A stretch of 33,077 nucleotides of DNA from Bigelowiella natans CCMP2755. Its lineage: Eukaryota; Cercozoa; Chlorarachniophyceae. This document shows, piece by piece, positions 32,297-33,077 of this stretch. The notes below the pieces were generated by a model, which had not been told where the DNA came from, made no database searches, and saw nothing but the letters and a program-made list of their open reading frames with translations. How positions within the stretch are numbered: the first letter of the stretch is position 1; the number at the start of each line of letters is the position of its first letter. Made by a program: the position numbers and the translations under genes. Location of the stretch: positions 1 to 33,077 of the forward strand of contig ADNK01000460.1 in the NCBI GenBank assembly GCA_000320545.1, in the 5' to 3' direction.

Positions 32297-32774
32297 ATGA
32301 TTCCAATGGAATTCGAGCTTGCGATCACGGCATTTTTGAAGGGAATAGAGATGCGACAGATTTGTTCAAATTTCAATGATCTCTACTTGTTTTTTGTACT
32401 ACGACGACAACAATCAGTTGTGTCGCACATGAATTTTAATCTAGTTTACCTCGCTCACTTTGGATATTTCAGGTCGTGTTTGTCTCGATTTTGTGTCTCA
32501 CCGATCTTTGGTTGTCGCAGGTGTCGTAATCCAGAAGACTTAGACGGACAAATGTCCAGGATTGGACAGAAAAGAGGTAAAAAAGCCGCGGAGTTTATGT
32601 TTTAAAGTGGTTTGTAGTAAGATCTCCTACGTTTATGGCAGAGTCAAAGAGCATTCACAAAGTTTAACAACAAAAAGCACCTCATCTCGCACATCCATTC
32701 CCATATCGCCACCATCAACAGCGGGGGGAGGACTGCCCAATTCAGGCGCCTTCACTGCTGTACTTGAACACTAG
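32297..32774 (+). CDS. Possible coding region, unresolved
   Basis: A plus-strand frame opens with ATG at 32297 (MIPMEFELAITAFLKGIEMR) and runs to 32605. A segment near 32521-32577 reads CRNPEDLDGQMSRIGQKR. A second overlapping frame to 32774 ends STAGGGLPNSGAFTAVLEH and could be joined by a very short intron (about 31 bases). Composition is only moderately protein-like and I recognise no family. This may be a real gene with undetected introns, or chance. Confidence 0.25.
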
Positions 32775-32945
32775 ATTTGTGACCTGCACTTGGAGGGTGG
32801 GGGAATCCTGCTTTATCTCTACGCGCTACTGGCCACGATTGCAGTGATTCGAGAGGAATCAGAAACTACTGATACAAAAACTAATTAGACATTACTCAGC
32901 CTCAATACTTCATCACCTTGAGGCAACCCCTTTGATTGGGAATAG

Positions 32946-33077
<132 letters not shown>

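Overview
This is a stretch of nuclear DNA from an intron-rich eukaryote. Almost every gene can only be read by joining short open frames across GT-AG introns with matching phase. There is no bacterial gene layout, and microsatellites are everywhere: AGT/GTA, AT, CA and GA/CT tracts. The gene content (Ulp1-like SUMO protease, SERINC, VARP-like VPS9 protein, PFK-2/FBPase-2, NIPP1-like FHA protein) fits a protist or alga, but the sequence does not let me name the lineage. No phylogenetic search was possible. All exon models are manual reconstructions by phase, splice site and protein similarity.

Layout. 1-1475: an inverted duplication with a gene start in each arm. The right-arm gene runs rightward and the left-arm gene runs off the window. 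2549-5448 (-): Ulp1/SENP-like protease, head to head with 5918-9680 (+), a serine-rich membrane or coiled-coil protein. 10597-13194 (+): SERINC family, about 14 exons. 14253-16446 (-): VPS9-domain protein with a VARP-like N-terminus. 18015-18762 (+): small four-helix membrane protein. 20192-20560 (+): tiny four-exon gene. 20799-22456 (-): uncharacterised single-pass membrane protein, 5' end unresolved. About 22577-29717 (+): 6-phosphofructo-2-kinase/fructose-2,6-bisphosphatase, about 20 exons with repeat-filled introns. 30721-31859 (-): NIPP1-like FHA protein with a small-acidic-protein-like tail. 31860-33077: weak coding signal and long GA tracts.

The genes do not form a pathway: they are separate housekeeping or regulatory functions (SUMO removal, Rab GTPase activation, membrane lipid/SERINC biology, fructose-2,6-bisphosphate control, FHA signalling).

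The most unusual large-scale feature is a set of five islands rich in perfect palindromes (GCATGC, CTAGCTAG, CATGCTAGCATG). They fill every larger gap that lies downstream of a gene and are absent from the divergent (promoter-promoter) gaps. Three copies of a short repeat module, and one hairpin segment flanked by 15-bp direct repeats, belong to these islands. A second notable point is the bisphosphatase half of the PFK-2 homologue, which appears to have lost its catalytic glutamate.
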